Made by a program: the position numbers and the translations under genes. The notes below the pieces were generated by a model that worked only from the letters and a program-made list of their open reading frames with translations, did not search any database and was not told the DNA's origin. Positions 38,347 through 46,991 of a DNA stretch of 64,000 nt are shown here, piece after piece (the stretch's first letter is position 1; every line of letters begins with the position of its first letter). The stretch is from Bifidobacterium pseudolongum subsp. globosum (GTDB taxonomy: Bacteria > Actinomycetota > Actinomycetes > Actinomycetales > Bifidobacteriaceae), in contig NZ_RYUH01000010.1 in the NCBI RefSeq assembly GCF_004155535.1, forward strand, positions 310,001 to 374,000, read 5' to 3'.

Positions 38347-39135
38347 ATGACCACACTGATCACCGGGGCCAGCGGGGGCATCGGCGCACAACTCGCGCTC
38401 CTGTGCGCCCAACATGACGACGAATTGTTGATCACCGGCCGCAACGCCGACAAACTCGCGGCGGTGAAAGCCAATCTGGAACGCGACTACCACGGCAAGG
38501 TCACGGCAATCACGCTGGACCTCGCGCAGCCCGACGCAGCCGCCCGCCTGGAACAGTACACCGTGGAACGCCATATAACGATCGACACGCTCATCAACGA
38601 CGCCGGGTTCGGGGACTGGACCACATTCCTCGACATGGACGACGACCACATGCGCGCGATGATGCAGGTGAACATGGTCACGCTCGCCGAATTGTGCCAT
38701 CGGTTCGGGCGCAGGATGCGCACGCGCGGACATGGGCGCATCCTCAACATCGCGTCGGTCGCCGCGGCGTTGCCGGGCCCCTACATGGCCATGTATTACG
38801 CGACCAAGGCGTTTGTGCGCTCATTGAGCGTGGCGCTCGCCTACGAGCTGCGCGGCACCGGCGTCACCTGCACCGTGGTGTGCCCCGGTCCGGTCTCCAC
38901 TGGATTCGAGAGCGCCGCCAACATGCACGGCAGGAATTTCTTCACGATGGTCAAACCGTCCACACCGCAGGCGGTCGCGCGGTTCGCCTACGCCAAGATG
39001 CAGGCCGGCAGCGCACTCGCCTATTCGGGGGCGTTCGCCAAGCTGACCGCACTCGGTGTGCGCGGTGTGCCCACGCGCCTTGCCGCACGGTGCGCCGCGT
39101 ATATGAACGGCGGCGATCCGCACACGTCACGGTAG
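38347..39135 (+). CDS. Short-chain dehydrogenase/reductase
   Basis: A 262-residue classical SDR resembling the DltE/YqjQ subgroup. Motifs are the cofactor loop TGASGGIGAQ (about residues 6-15), NDAGFG in place of NNAG, the catalytic Ser in NIASVAAALPGPYMAMYYATKAF and the YATK active site (YxxxK). The ITGRN after strand two suggests NADP(H). The substrate is unknown. Start ATG 38347 follows GAAGGAGGC. It is divergent from the copper ATPase gene and ends before a terminator shared with the helicase gene. Confidence 0.88.
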   Translation: MTTLITGASGGIGAQLALLCAQHDDELLITGRNADKLAAVKANLERDYHGKVTAITLDLAQPDAAARLEQYTVERHITIDTLINDAGFGDWTTFLDMDDDHMRAMMQVNMVTLAELCHRFGRRMRTRGHGRILNIASVAAALPGPYMAMYYATKAFVRSLSVALAYELRGTGVTCTVVCPGPVSTGFESAANMHGRNFFTMVKPSTPQAVARFAYAKMQAGSALAYSGAFAKLTALGVRGVPTRLAARCAAYMNGGDPHTSR

Positions 39136-39161
39136 ACCAGCCGCACGGCGCGGTGACATCA

Positions 39162-39209
39162 CAACAAGGCCGTACAGCCATGTGATCGTGTGGCTGTACG
39201 GCCTTGTTG
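39162..39209. terminator. Bidirectional hairpin between the SDR and DEAD-box helicase genes
   Basis: CAACAAGGCCGTACAGCCA (39162-39180) pairs perfectly with TGGCTGTACGGCCTTGTTG (39191-39209), 19 bp, with a ten-base centre. It lies between convergent genes. Confidence 0.82.
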
Positions 39210-39229
39210 CGGTTCGCCGTGTCTTGGGA

Positions 39230-41077
39230 TTACGAGCGTGAGCGCGTGCGGAACGGCGCCGAAGCCTTGTGCTTCGTGTGCCGCTTGCGGTTCGCGGCGG
39301 GGCGGCCCTTGCGGCTCGCGTCGCGTGCCTTGAGCCGGCGCTCATGGCGTTTCACGGCTTCGTCGCGCTCGTCGCGCACCAGACGCTGCTCCTTGCGCTG
39401 GATGCGCTTGGCGCCGTTCTCGTAATTGCGCTTGCCCTTGCCCTGCTTCTTGTGCTTCTTCGACACCTTGCCAGCCGGTACGCCATCACGGCCCCGTTCG
39501 GCGTCATGCTGCGCTGGGTGATCGTCGCGCACACTGCGTACATCGCCGAGGAACCGCTGCGCGAACTCACGCTGCTCCTCGGTGAACTGCTGCCGCTGGC
39601 TGTCGCGGCGGTCCTGCGCACGTTCGGAACGCGAACGCTTGCCGCCCTTCGGGCTGCGTGAGCGCCGCGGTTCACGCTCCGCCCCACGGTTCTCGCCTCG
39701 GCGTCCACGGCGGCGATTGCGGGACTTGCCCGGCGCGCCTTGGCGCTCGGCGCGCTTGAGCGGAGGCAGCGTCCATCCTTCGACGGGCTCCGCAGGCGTG
39801 CCCACGAGCTCGAGCACCTGCGGCGAATCAGGCTTGACCTCGAGCGGCTTGACGTCGATGCCCGCCTGATGCAGCAGTTTGCGCGCATAGCGGCGCTGGT
39901 CCGGCGTGATCACGGTGATCACGTCGCCGGCCTTGCCGGCCCGCGCCGTACGGCCGGAACGGTGCAGGAACGACTTAGGGTCGTCCGGCGGGTCGACCTG
40001 CACCACGAGTTCCACACCACTGACGTCGATGCCACGCGCGGCCACATCAGTGGCCACGAGCACGTTCACCGAACCCGATTCGAAGGCCTGCAGGTTGCGG
40101 TCACGCTGGTTCTGGTTGAGGTTGCCGTGGAGCTCGGCCGCCGGAATGCCCTGCTGGGTCAGTGATTTGGCGAGCTTCTGCGCCTGGAACTTCGTGCGCG
40201 TGAAGAGGATGCGGCGTCCGGACCCGGAGGCCAGCTTGCGCACGAGGGCGGGCTTGTCGTTGCGCGTGGTGAGAAACACATGGTGGGTCATCAGATCGAC
40301 CGCGGATGTCACCTCGTCGACGCTGTGCACCTTGGGTTCGTTGAGGAACTCGTCCACGACCTCGTCGACGCCATGGTCGAGCGTCGCGGAGAACAGCATG
40401 TGCTGGGCGTCGGGGGAAATCTGCTTGAGGATGCGGCGGATCGGTGGCAGGAAGCCCATGTCCGCCATCTCATCGGCCTCGTCGAGCACCGCGACGCGCA
40501 CATCGTCCAAGGTCAGCGCGCCCTGTTCGATGAGGTCCTCCAAGCGGCCTGGACAGGCCACCACAATGTCGGCGCCGGCCTTGAGGTCGTTGATCTGTCT
40601 GCTGTACCGCACGCCACCGTACACGGTCGTCGTCGTCATGCCATACACATGGGCGAGCGGCGCCACCACATCGTTGATCTGGTTCGCCAATTCGCGCGTG
40701 GGGGCCAGGATCAGCCCACGCGGGTGTGGCGTCGCGTCGCTGTGGCGCAGAGCCTTGACGCGGTCGCGCTGCGCTTTGCGCACCGCCGAGCGGAAATCCT
40801 CCATCGAAACGCCGTCGTCGTACGTCACGTCGCCCAGACGGGTGACGAGCGGCAATGTGAAGGCGAGGGTCTTGCCCGAGCCGGTGCGGCCTCGGCCGAG
40901 CACATCACGGCCGGCAAGCGAATCCGGCAGAGTGTCCTGCTGAATGGGGAAGGCGGTTCGTTTGCCTTCGTCGGCCAGCGCATGCACAAGCGGGCCGGGC
41001 ACGCCGAGTTCGGCGAACGTCATCTCAGGCTCGTCATAGTCGGCCTGTTCTTCGGAAGTCATCTGTAAATCGGGCAC
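39230..41077 (-). CDS. DEAD-box ATP-dependent RNA helicase
   Basis: A 615-residue RNA helicase. The core has the Q motif (FPIQQDTLP), motif I GRGRTGSGKT, Ia PTRELANQ, motif II LDEADEMADMGF, motif III FSATLD, and motifs V-VI ATDVAARGIDVSG and HRSGRTARAG. The long C-terminal tail (from about residue 430) is extremely basic, Arg/Lys/Gln-rich and probably disordered, as in actinobacterial RhlE/CsdA-like helicases acting on ribosomal or messenger RNA. Start GTG 41077 has AAAGG upstream; ATG 41062 lacks one. It is monocistronic. Confidence 0.95.
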   Translation of the reverse strand: MPDLQMTSEEQADYDEPEMTFAELGVPGPLVHALADEGKRTAFPIQQDTLPDSLAGRDVLGRGRTGSGKTLAFTLPLVTRLGDVTYDDGVSMEDFRSAVRKAQRDRVKALRHSDATPHPRGLILAPTRELANQINDVVAPLAHVYGMTTTTVYGGVRYSRQINDLKAGADIVVACPGRLEDLIEQGALTLDDVRVAVLDEADEMADMGFLPPIRRILKQISPDAQHMLFSATLDHGVDEVVDEFLNEPKVHSVDEVTSAVDLMTHHVFLTTRNDKPALVRKLASGSGRRILFTRTKFQAQKLAKSLTQQGIPAAELHGNLNQNQRDRNLQAFESGSVNVLVATDVAARGIDVSGVELVVQVDPPDDPKSFLHRSGRTARAGKAGDVITVITPDQRRYARKLLHQAGIDVKPLEVKPDSPQVLELVGTPAEPVEGWTLPPLKRAERQGAPGKSRNRRRGRRGENRGAEREPRRSRSPKGGKRSRSERAQDRRDSQRQQFTEEQREFAQRFLGDVRSVRDDHPAQHDAERGRDGVPAGKVSKKHKKQGKGKRNYENGAKRIQRKEQRLVRDERDEAVKRHERRLKARDASRKGRPAANRKRHTKHKASAPFRTRSRS

Positions 41078-41198
41078 AATGGCCTTTCATAAAAATCGTT
41101 GAATAATTCGCGCGATATGCGCAAACTCGTCAACTATATCCGAAGGCCGCTACGAACCACACACCGCGCACAGCGGCGCCTCGGGGCGCATATACGGC

Positions 41199-41234
41199 GG
41201 CGCGCCGCGACATACGCGGATGTCGCGGCGCGCC
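41199..41234 (-). terminator. Hairpin downstream of the uracil permease gene
   Basis: GGCGCGCCGCGACA (41199-41212) pairs with TGTCGCGGCGCGCC (41221-41234), a perfect 14-bp stem with an eight-base loop, 22 bases after the permease stop. There is no T tract. Confidence 0.65.
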
Positions 41235-41256
41235 CGTGAGAGGGAGGACAGACCGG

Positions 41257-42621
41257 TCAGCGGTTCTGGTCGCCGTCTTCCCGGATGGGGTGCAATGGTT
41301 CGGACGGCTTGCCTTGGTCACGCACGACCGACGAGGTCTTGGGGATCGCGCCTGTCGCGCGCCCGATGGCCTTGAGGCCGTGGTACAGCACGAGCACGGC
41401 GATCGAGCCGATCGCGATGCCGTTGAACTGCACGTCGGAAAGCGCGAACTGGAAGTTGGCGATGCCGATGATCATGACGATGGCGGCGGTCATGATGTTG
41501 AGCGGCTTGCTGAAGTCGACCTTGTTGTCCACCCAGATCTGCACGCCGATCATGCCGATCATGCCGTAGAGCAGCGTCGTGACGCCGCCGAGCACACCGG
41601 CGGGAATCGAGTTGATGACCTCGCCGAACTTGGGGCACAGCGAGAGGATGAGCGCAAAAGCGGCGGCGCACCAATACGCGGCGGTCGAATAGACCTTGGT
41701 CGCGGCCATGACGCCGATGTTCTCGCCGTATGTGGTGGTGCCGGAGCCGCCGCCGAAGCCGGCGACGGTAGTGCCGAGGCCGTCGGCGATGAGCGCGGTG
41801 CCGATCTGGTTGTCGTAGTCATGGCCGGTCATGGCGGCCACGGACTTGACATGCCCCACGTTTTCAGCGATGAGCACGAGCACGACGGGCAGGAACATCG
41901 GCAGCACGGAGAAATCAACCTGCGGCAGGTGGAATTTGGGGAAGCCGATCCACGAGGCGTCGGAGATCGCGGCGAAGTCGACCTGTCCGCGGAAGCACGC
42001 GTACGCGTAGCCGATCAGCACGCCGATGAGGATATTGAGGCGTCCCAGCAGGCCTTTGAACAGCACGGCCACGAGCACGACCGCCAACAGCGTGACGAGC
42101 GCGGTGTCTGGCGCCGTCTGGAAGTTGGTCCACACCGTGGGCGCCAGGTTGAAGCCGATGATCGCGACGATTGCGCCGTTGACCACAGGCGGCATGATGC
42201 GGTCGATCCATATGGCACCCGCGTATTGCACGGCCACGCCTATCAAGGCCAGAAGCACACCGGTGCACAAGATGCCGAAACTTGCGACGGCGATGCCTTT
42301 GCCGGAGCTGTACACGGCCGTGATTGGCGCGATGAAGCCGAAGGAGGACCCGAGGTACGACGGCAGGATGTTCTTGTTGATCAACAGGAACAGGGCCGTA
42401 GAGAATGCCGTGAAGAACAGTGTGGTGGATGGGTCGAAATGGGTGAGGATCGGCACGAGGAATGTGGCGCCGAACATGGCTACCACATGCTGCGCGCCGA
42501 TCTCAATCGTGCGCGGCCAGGTGAGGCGCTCGTTGGGCTCGACGACCTCCCCCGGTCCCAAGGTCTTGCCATTGCCGTGCAGTTTCCAATGGAACATGCC
42601 CGCCATCGAAAGGTTGGTCAT
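41257..42621 (-). CDS. uraA: Uracil-xanthine permease family (NCS2) transporter, probably uracil
   Basis: A 454-residue nucleobase:proton symporter with about 14 helices. UraA-like features are GAQHVVAMFGATFLVPIL, the helix-3 PSYLGSSFGFIAP, the substrate-site Glu in LIAENVGHV, and GGSGTTTYGENIGVMAATKVYS, whose TTYGENIG motif is typical of uracil rather than xanthine carriers. Start ATG 42621 follows AAGGAGACC; the longer frame is not supported. A small hairpin directly before the ribosome site may control it. Confidence 0.92.
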   Translation of the reverse strand: MTNLSMAGMFHWKLHGNGKTLGPGEVVEPNERLTWPRTIEIGAQHVVAMFGATFLVPILTHFDPSTTLFFTAFSTALFLLINKNILPSYLGSSFGFIAPITAVYSSGKGIAVASFGILCTGVLLALIGVAVQYAGAIWIDRIMPPVVNGAIVAIIGFNLAPTVWTNFQTAPDTALVTLLAVVLVAVLFKGLLGRLNILIGVLIGYAYACFRGQVDFAAISDASWIGFPKFHLPQVDFSVLPMFLPVVLVLIAENVGHVKSVAAMTGHDYDNQIGTALIADGLGTTVAGFGGGSGTTTYGENIGVMAATKVYSTAAYWCAAAFALILSLCPKFGEVINSIPAGVLGGVTTLLYGMIGMIGVQIWVDNKVDFSKPLNIMTAAIVMIIGIANFQFALSDVQFNGIAIGSIAVLVLYHGLKAIGRATGAIPKTSSVVRDQGKPSEPLHPIREDGDQNR

Positions 42622-42641
42622 AAGGTCTCCTTGACTGATCG

Positions 42642-42660
42642 ATACCGACTTGCTCGGTAT
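42642..42660 (-). promoter_or_regulatory. Leader palindrome just upstream of the uracil permease ribosome site
   Basis: ATACCGA-CTTGC-TCGGTAT is a perfect 7-bp-arm inverted repeat. It ends 20 bases before the start codon and close to AAGGAG. It could be an operator or an RNA hairpin; pyrimidine control is only a guess from the gene it precedes. Confidence 0.35.
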
Positions 42661-42784
42661 TGTTCGCGGCGCCACGTGGAGGCAGATGCATGCGCCCTAC
42701 GGAAAAACGCCATCGTCATTGTAAAGCCCCCACGTCACGAACCGGGCAGGAGCGTCGTTACAAAGCCCGCGATGGCGCCGTCAC

Positions 42785-42850
42785 GCCCGCAGACAACAGT
42801 GGAGCCCACATCCCGGGAACGGGATGTGGGCTCCACTGTTGTCTGCGGGC
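42785..42850. terminator. Perfect 30-bp palindrome downstream of the YeiH gene
   Basis: The arm 42785-42814 (GCCCGCAGACAACAGTGGAG onward) is the exact reverse complement of 42821-42850, leaving a six-base loop GGGAAC. It starts 26 bases past the YeiH-gene stop. There is no T tract after it, so it could be a terminator of unusual form or an RNA-stabilising end structure. Confidence 0.75.
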
Positions 42851-42876
42851 AACCGCTCAACGGCCACCCAATCCAC

Positions 42877-44001
42877 TCACTTCGCGGGGAAGAACACGAG
42901 TGCGAGGCCGATGCACAGCGCCACGAGGATGACCGAGGCGATGAGCGAGGCGCCGAAAGGCTTGACGCCCTTCTTCAGCGCTTTGAAGTTGACGTTGATG
43001 CCCAGCGCGGCCATGGCCATGCCGAGGAAGACCTTCGCCACATCGTTGCCAAGCACGTTGACGAACTCAGCCGTGGAGGGCCATGCCTTGAGCATGAGCG
43101 TGCCGATCGCGGCGGTCGCGATGAACCCGAGCATGAACCACGGGAACGCGACCTTGCGCTTGCCGCCGTCGGCGGGGACCTCACCGTGCTTCTTGTCCCA
43201 CCAGATCGCCACGATGATCGCGACGAAGACGAGCATCAGCACACGCGAAAGCTTCATGATGTTAGCCATGGTGGCCGCATCCACAACACCCTGCTGCGCG
43301 GCGAGCCGCTCGTTGGTGAGACCTTCGCCGGCGGCGACGGCGTGCGCGATCTCGTGCAGGGACCCGCCTGCGACGAAGCCTTCCTGGGCCTGCGTGAGGC
43401 CGAACAGCGGGAGCACGGCAATCTCGAGGAGCGCAAAGATCGTGCCCATGATTGCGACGATCGCGATGGCGGTGACCTCGTCGTTCTCCTTTTCCTCCTC
43501 ACGCTTTGGTGAGACCTTGATCGAACCGGAGACGCCCATCACGGCGGCCGCGCCGCAGATGCCGGTGCCACACGCCACAAGGATGGCCATGAGCGGGTCG
43601 ACCTTCATCAGCCGGCAGATGCCGTAGGTGATCAGCACGGTGACGAGCACGACGCCGGCTGCGAGCGGCAAGCACTTGGCGCCGGTGGTGAACAGCAGCT
43701 GCAGGTTCAGCTTGAAACCGAGCAGGATGATGCCCAGACGCAGGAACTTGTTGGCGATCAGGCCTGCGGCGTCCTTGACGCCCGCCTTGCGCTCGGCGTT
43801 GTCTTTCGTGTACCACGCGCGGATCGGGAACTGAACGACCATGCCGATGAGCAACGCGATGATCAGCGCGCCCAGGATCTTGAACCCGTTGAACTGCGCG
43901 AGCCACATGCCGATACCGGTGGCGGCCAAGGTGACGATGACAATCAATAGCATTTGTTTGGTGGCAATGCGTTTGCCCCATTTGATACAAAACTCTTTCA
44001 C
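42877..44001 (-). CDS. YeiH/UPF0324 family membrane protein (putative sulfate exporter family)
   Basis: A 374-residue protein with about ten helices of the YeiH/PSE family. Conserved stretches are LRLGIILLGFKLNLQ, the glycine-rich CGTGICGAAAVMGVSGSI and GGSLHEIAHAVAAG. Substrate claims for the family (sulfate or sulfite export) are weak. The start is GTG 44001 with AGGGCG upstream. The 263-base region upstream to the small gene at 44265 is visibly lower in GC than its surroundings and holds the divergent promoters, but I cannot place them confidently. Confidence 0.88.
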   Translation of the reverse strand: MKEFCIKWGKRIATKQMLLIVIVTLAATGIGMWLAQFNGFKILGALIIALLIGMVVQFPIRAWYTKDNAERKAGVKDAAGLIANKFLRLGIILLGFKLNLQLLFTTGAKCLPLAAGVVLVTVLITYGICRLMKVDPLMAILVACGTGICGAAAVMGVSGSIKVSPKREEEKENDEVTAIAIVAIMGTIFALLEIAVLPLFGLTQAQEGFVAGGSLHEIAHAVAAGEGLTNERLAAQQGVVDAATMANIMKLSRVLMLVFVAIIVAIWWDKKHGEVPADGGKRKVAFPWFMLGFIATAAIGTLMLKAWPSTAEFVNVLGNDVAKVFLGMAMAALGINVNFKALKKGVKPFGASLIASVILVALCIGLALVFFPAK

Positions 44002-44264
44002 ACGCCCTATTTAAATACGCCGCTTGCGACCACGCAAAACACCAAGTACCACCCCAAGCCGCCAAAAGAACAGGAAAACATTGGATTCCCAGCGTCTGAC
44101 GGTATTCCCCGCTTTGCCGAAGAGCGAACAAATTTGGCACACTGTGCACTACATATACCTGATGGTTACCTGTGAGGATTGGCAGACCACTCTCAGCGAA
44201 CACACGCGACTCCCCCATAAATCCTGCGTAAGATGAATGTCAATGCACAAAGAAAGGCATCACA

Positions 44265-44528
44265 ATGACTGACAATACCGAAACCAATGAAGAATCCATC
44301 AACATGAACAATGGTCAGGCCAATGGTGGCTCGACATGCGGCGCTTCCTCGGATGGCGACCTCGACTTCCAGGGCCAGGCCGATCACACCGAAGCAAGCG
44401 AGCAGGCGGAAACCAAGGGCCACAAGTGTGGCTGCGGCAAGTCCGATCCCTCCAACGACTTCCCGAAGTCGCAGGAGCCCAGTGGCGACGGCACCGGCAT
44501 CAAGGCCGGCGGCGAACAGGCTGAGTAA
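44265..44528 (+). CDS. Small acidic Cys-containing protein of unknown function
   Basis: An 87-residue hydrophilic protein rich in Gly, Ser, Asn, Asp and Glu, probably disordered, with no membrane segment or signal. Cysteines occur only at 25 (STCGASS) and in a CGC pair at 55 and 57 (HKCGCGK), with His 53 adjacent, which could bind metal. A good AAAGG lies ahead of the ATG, and a perfect palindrome follows the stop, so it looks like a real, separately transcribed gene. I do not recognise the family. It is divergent from the YeiH gene. Confidence 0.72.
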   Translation: MTDNTETNEESINMNNGQANGGSTCGASSDGDLDFQGQADHTEASEQAETKGHKCGCGKSDPSNDFPKSQEPSGDGTGIKAGGEQAE

Positions 44529-44564
44529 CCAGACCCCACGCGACACACCACACACCATGCGGCT

Positions 44565-44629
44565 GTGTTGCGGCAACGAATCACCCCCACCAGTGCGATA
44601 CTGGTGGGGGTGATTCGTTGCCGCAACAC
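44565..44629. terminator. Perfect 30-bp palindrome downstream of the small Cys protein gene
   Basis: Arm 44565-44594 (GTGTTGCGGCAACGAATCAC onward) is the exact reverse complement of 44600-44629, with a five-base loop GCGAT. It begins 36 bases after the stop and ends 27 bases before the esterase ATG. There is no T tract. Confidence 0.75.
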
Positions 44630-44656
44630 GGCGCTCACATAGAGAAAGGCCCCACG

Positions 44657-45733
44657 ATGCCATCCATCCCTTACCGTCTTGTCCGCTTCGACGACGAGCC
44701 GTTCGCGATCGACCCGGTCGAATTCGACCGCGGCATCGCCGAAATCGCCAGGTACTGGACCGAGATCGACGACGATCTGGCCGATACGGATCCAGACCGT
44801 GCCGCACGCATCCGCGAAGACCGCCTCCGCATCGCGAAATTCGACTATGCGCGCACGGCCTATTGGCATGACCCGGAAAGCATCGACGCGATCTGCGACA
44901 TGCCATACCTGCCCGACGGCGGCTATGACGCCGAAGCCGGCGAATCGCGCGGCCATCTGCTCGACCTGTATCTGCCCCACAGCGCCATGGTGCGTGGTGG
45001 CGCCACATTGCCGGTGTTCATCGACATCCATGGCGGAGGCTTCACGTACGGCTACAAAGAGCTCAACCGCAATTTCAACATGCATCTGGCGGCGCTAGGA
45101 TTCGCCGTGTTCTCGTTGAACTACCGGCCCGCACCGCAGACCGACCTGCGCGGCCAGCTCGCGGACGTCCAGAACGCTTTGGCATGGATCCGCGACCATG
45201 CCGACGATTGGCCCATCAGCCCGCACAACATCTTCCTGACCGGCGATTCGGCAGGCGGTGCACTCGCATGGTACACGCTGCTCATCGAGCGCAATCCCGA
45301 CGCCGCCCAGGCGTTCGGCATCGCATCCCCATCGGAGCTCACCATCGCCGGCGCCACGCTCGTCAGCGGCGTGTTCGATCTGACGGAACGACCCGATGTG
45401 CCCAGCGCACGCACACAACTGGAACAGACCGTAGGCCGCGAATTCTTCGACGGCCTCGACGGCGCGATGCCGCTCGCCCCATTCTCGGCTGCCGCGCAGA
45501 CGGCATTGCCGCCACTGTACCTGCTAACGAGCAGCGACGACTTCATCCAGGCGGAGACGCTCGGGCTCGCCACGGCCCTGGCATGCGCCGGGCGTGATTT
45601 CGAACTCCACGATGTCAAGGTGGCACCGACCGAGACGCTCGGCCATGTGTTCTCCGTATGCATGAGCTGGCTCCCCGAAAGCCAGCGCGCGCTGCAGCAG
45701 ATCCACGATTTCGCCTACCGCAACTGCCGGTGA
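44657..45733 (+). CDS. Alpha/beta hydrolase, HSL-type esterase
   Basis: A 358-residue cytoplasmic hydrolase of the hormone-sensitive-lipase-like (BD-FAE/Abhydrolase_3) group. The oxyanion motif HGGGFTYG lies near residue 123, the nucleophile elbow GDSAGGAL near 196, the acid Asp probably in LTSSDDFIQ, and the His in TLGHVFSV. It likely cleaves short-chain esters, possibly on plant or sugar substrates, but no specificity is visible. Start ATG 44657 follows GAGAAAGG. Palindromes bound it on both sides, so it appears monocistronic. Confidence 0.85.
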   Translation: MPSIPYRLVRFDDEPFAIDPVEFDRGIAEIARYWTEIDDDLADTDPDRAARIREDRLRIAKFDYARTAYWHDPESIDAICDMPYLPDGGYDAEAGESRGHLLDLYLPHSAMVRGGATLPVFIDIHGGGFTYGYKELNRNFNMHLAALGFAVFSLNYRPAPQTDLRGQLADVQNALAWIRDHADDWPISPHNIFLTGDSAGGALAWYTLLIERNPDAAQAFGIASPSELTIAGATLVSGVFDLTERPDVPSARTQLEQTVGREFFDGLDGAMPLAPFSAAAQTALPPLYLLTSSDDFIQAETLGLATALACAGRDFELHDVKVAPTETLGHVFSVCMSWLPESQRALQQIHDFAYRNCR

Positions 45734-45742
45734 GTCCTGATC

Positions 45743-45808
45743 CATGCACAACACGGCGGGGCCGGCGGCGAACATGTCTTCGCCGCCGGCCCCGCCGTGT
45801 TGTGCATG
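45743..45808. terminator. Perfect 30-bp palindrome between the esterase and ychF genes
   Basis: Arm 45743-45772 (CATGCACAACACGGCGGGGC onward) is the exact reverse complement of 45779-45808, with a six-base loop CATGTC. It lies between convergent genes, 9 bases after the esterase stop and 7 bases from the ychF stop. It probably acts in both directions. Confidence 0.8.
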
Positions 45809-45815
45809 CACTTGG

Positions 45816-46910
45816 TTATTTGCTCACATTGAACTTGAACTCGGTGATGTCGCCGTCCTGCATCACGTAGTCCTTGCCTTCGAGGCGCAGCTTGCCCTCT
45901 TCTTTGATCTTGGCCATCGAACCGTCGGCCGCCACAAAATCGTCATAGGAGACGACCTCGGCCTTGATGAAGCCCTTTTCGAAGTCGGTGTGGATGACGC
46001 CTGCGGCCTGTGGGGCGGTCCAGCCCTTGTGGATCTGCCAGGCGCGCACCTCCTTCTCCCCTGCGGTCAGGAAGGTCTGCAGGCCGAGGATGTCGAAGCC
46101 CACGCGTGCGAGCTGGTCGAGGCCCGATTCGCTCAGGCCGGCGTCCTCGAGCATCTCGCGGGCATCGGCTTCGTCAAGCTCGGTGAGTTCCGCCTCGAAC
46201 TGCGCGTTGAGGAAGATCGCCGGGGCCGGGGCAACCGAATCGGCGAGCTTCTTCTTGAACTCCTCATTGGTCAGTTCGGCGTCATCCACGTTGAACACGT
46301 AGATGAACGGCTTGGCGGTGAGCAGGTGCAGGTCGGTGATGTCGTTCTTGTCGATTTCGCCCGCCTGTGCGGCCTGGTCGATTGTGCGCCCCGATTCGAG
46401 GATCGCCTTGGCTTTCTGCACCGCCTCCATGTAGGATGGCTCGATCTTTTTGCCGCGCAGGTCCTTTTCGAGTTTGGGCAGTGCGTTGTCGATCGTCTGC
46501 AGGTCGGCGAGGATGAGCTCGGTGTTGATTGTGTCGATGTCGTCGGCCGGGTCCACATGGCCGTTCACATGCACGATGTCGTCGTCTTCAAACGCGCGCA
46601 CGACTTCGCAGATCGCGTCGGCCTCACGGATGTTGGCGAGGAACTTGTTGCCCAGGCCTTCGCCTTCGGAGGCACCTTTGACGATGCCGGCGATGTCGAC
46701 GAACGTGACGGTGGCCGGCACGATCTTCTCGGTGTGCACGAGTTCGGCGAGCACCGGCAGGCGCTTGTCAGGAAGCGGCACCACACCGGTGTTGGGTTCG
46801 ATCGTGGCGAAGGGGTAGTTTTCCGCAAGCACGTTGTTGCGGGTCAATGCGTTGAACATGGTGGATTTGCCCACGTTGGGCAATCCGACGATTCCGACAG
46901 TAAGAGACAT
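45816..46910 (-). CDS. ychF: Redox-regulated/ribosome-binding ATPase YchF (Obg family)
   Basis: A 364-residue P-loop NTPase, universally conserved, that binds ribosomes and prefers ATP. Motifs are G1 [20 protein letters not shown] as switch region, G3 [17 protein letters not shown], and the YchF G4 variant FNVDD in place of NKxD, which explains the ATP preference. A coiled coil follows in the middle, and the C-terminal TGS-like domain ends [17 protein letters not shown]. The start ATG 46910 gives the standard family N terminus; the longer frame does not. Confidence 0.97.
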   Translation of the reverse strand: MSLTVGIVGLPNVGKSTMFNALTRNNVLAENYPFATIEPNTGVVPLPDKRLPVLAELVHTEKIVPATVTFVDIAGIVKGASEGEGLGNKFLANIREADAICEVVRAFEDDDIVHVNGHVDPADDIDTINTELILADLQTIDNALPKLEKDLRGKKIEPSYMEAVQKAKAILESGRTIDQAAQAGEIDKNDITDLHLLTAKPFIYVFNVDDAELTNEEFKKKLADSVAPAPAIFLNAQFEAELTELDEADAREMLEDAGLSESGLDQLARVGFDILGLQTFLTAGEKEVRAWQIHKGWTAPQAAGVIHTDFEKGFIKAEVVSYDDFVAADGSMAKIKEEGKLRLEGKDYVMQDGDITEFKFNVSK

Positions 46911-46991
46911 GCGACTCAGCTTAGCGCCGCCGCTCGTCAAGAGGGGCCGTGCGCGAAGCATGCGCCCGGCCCCTGTGCAATACGTATCGCC

